NCBI GenBank assembly: GCA_016859345.1
Contig: CM029124.1
Span: 18,292,480 to 18,356,479 of the forward strand
Direction: 5' to 3'
DNA length: 64,000 bases
Source of the DNA: Istiophorus platypterus
Taxonomy: Eukaryota; Chordata; Actinopteri; Istiophoriformes; Istiophoridae
This document shows positions 63,561-64,000 of the stretch, in pieces. The first letter of the stretch is position 1. Each line of letters starts with the position of its first letter. Position numbers and translations under genes: made by a program. A model generated the notes under the pieces. That model saw only the letters and a program-made list of their open reading frames with translations, had not been told where the DNA came from and ran no database searches.

Positions 63561-63770
63561 AAGCAAGGCTCCGCCCCCGCCGACCCCGCCGCCGGCCCGG
63601 CCTCTCAGCGCCGGCTCCTCCGGCCCGTCCCGGTCACAGGTACGACGGCACCCGAGGGGGACGGAGGGGCCGATGTCCGCCGCATGTTCAGAGGCGAACA
63701 ACGAGGCTGCGGTGTAACTTTAAGTCCGGTTTGCCCCTGTTCACGACGGGCCCGCTCATCTACGAGCCCC

Positions 63771-64000
63771 ATAAGCCTGTAGTGGCACCATCTGGTGAAC
63801 AGAAGAAAAGTTGCGCTGCCAAACTCGACCTGATATTTGATCATCTCCGGATTATTTCGACCTATCGATGTAATGTGTCGTGTTTTCTTATACTTACCAA
63901 TTAGATATTATTCTACAGTTGTTGATTTCTCAAAGATATTTTGTCCTTAGTTTATATATATAGACCGAGGCTCCCATAATTAGCCGTGATTACAAATACG
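63771..64000. other. upstream flank of the sipa1l2 promoter
   Basis: AT-rich sequence beyond the CpG island and upstream of the gene on the minus strand. I see no gene or clear motif in it. Confidence 0.6.

Larger units (their letters stand above)
63130..63770 (-). promoter_or_regulatory. sipa1l2: CpG island promoter of sipa1l2
   Basis: GC content and CpG frequency rise sharply here compared with the AT-rich flanks. A Sp1-type GC box (ccgcccccg on the plus strand, 63571-63579) sits just upstream of the presumed exon 1. No TATA box is evident, as is usual for dispersed CpG-island promoters. Direction toward lower coordinates is inferred from the splice donor at 63370/63369 and from the gene's orientation. 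The transcription start was not located. Confidence 0.6.

Noticed and set aside
1..64000. Bacterial or viral systems such as CRISPR, operons or prophage
   Set aside because: The window is plainly a vertebrate gene with spliceosomal introns. No repeat-spacer array, operon layout or viral gene was seen.

Overview
The window is vertebrate nuclear DNA, most likely from a teleost fish. It shows split genes with GT-AG introns, abundant (CA)n, (GA)n and (AT)n microsatellites, a CpG-rich promoter at the far right, and old repeats resembling families common in percomorph fish. Bacterial signals such as operons, Shine-Dalgarno sites and CRISPR arrays are absent. The species cannot be fixed from the sequence alone.

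I can support one protein gene, on the minus strand and filling the window: sipa1l2 (signal-induced proliferation-associated 1-like 2, also called SPAR2), a neuronal/synaptic Rap GTPase-activating protein. I assembled fourteen exons by joining open frames at GT-AG boundaries and checking phase at every junction. Exon 1 is probably non-coding and lies in a CpG island at about 63.37-63.56 kb. Exon 2 carries the start codon at 34781-34783. Exons 3-14 run leftward to position 376. The coding part in the window is 4127 nt, or 1375 codons plus 2 nt. The remaining C-terminal part, roughly 350 residues if the protein is as long as human SIPA1L2, lies beyond the left edge.

Protein layout: a long Ser-rich N-terminal region with a fish-type Gly/Ala/Leu/Pro repeat (exon 2); the conserved block leading into the Rap-GAP domain (exons 2-4); the Rap-GAP domain (end of exon 4 to exon 8) with the catalytic Asn at residue 729; a PDZ domain (end of exon 8 to exon 9); and a Ser-rich linker with predicted phosphosites and a DSGIDT motif (exons 10-14).

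About 93% of the window is intron. Intron 1 alone is about 28.3 kb. The introns hold microsatellites, a few degenerate repeats and short local duplications. I recognise no second gene, tRNA, rRNA or intact transposon.

The most interesting points are a cluster of upstream AUGs in the leader, one uORF of which ends in an AUGA overlap with the main start; two in-frame 3' splice sites for exon 11 that add or remove 22 residues; a coding 12-bp minisatellite in exon 2; loss of a conserved Cys-x-x-Cys; a conserved beta-TrCP-type degron; and a palindromic CRE near the promoter.
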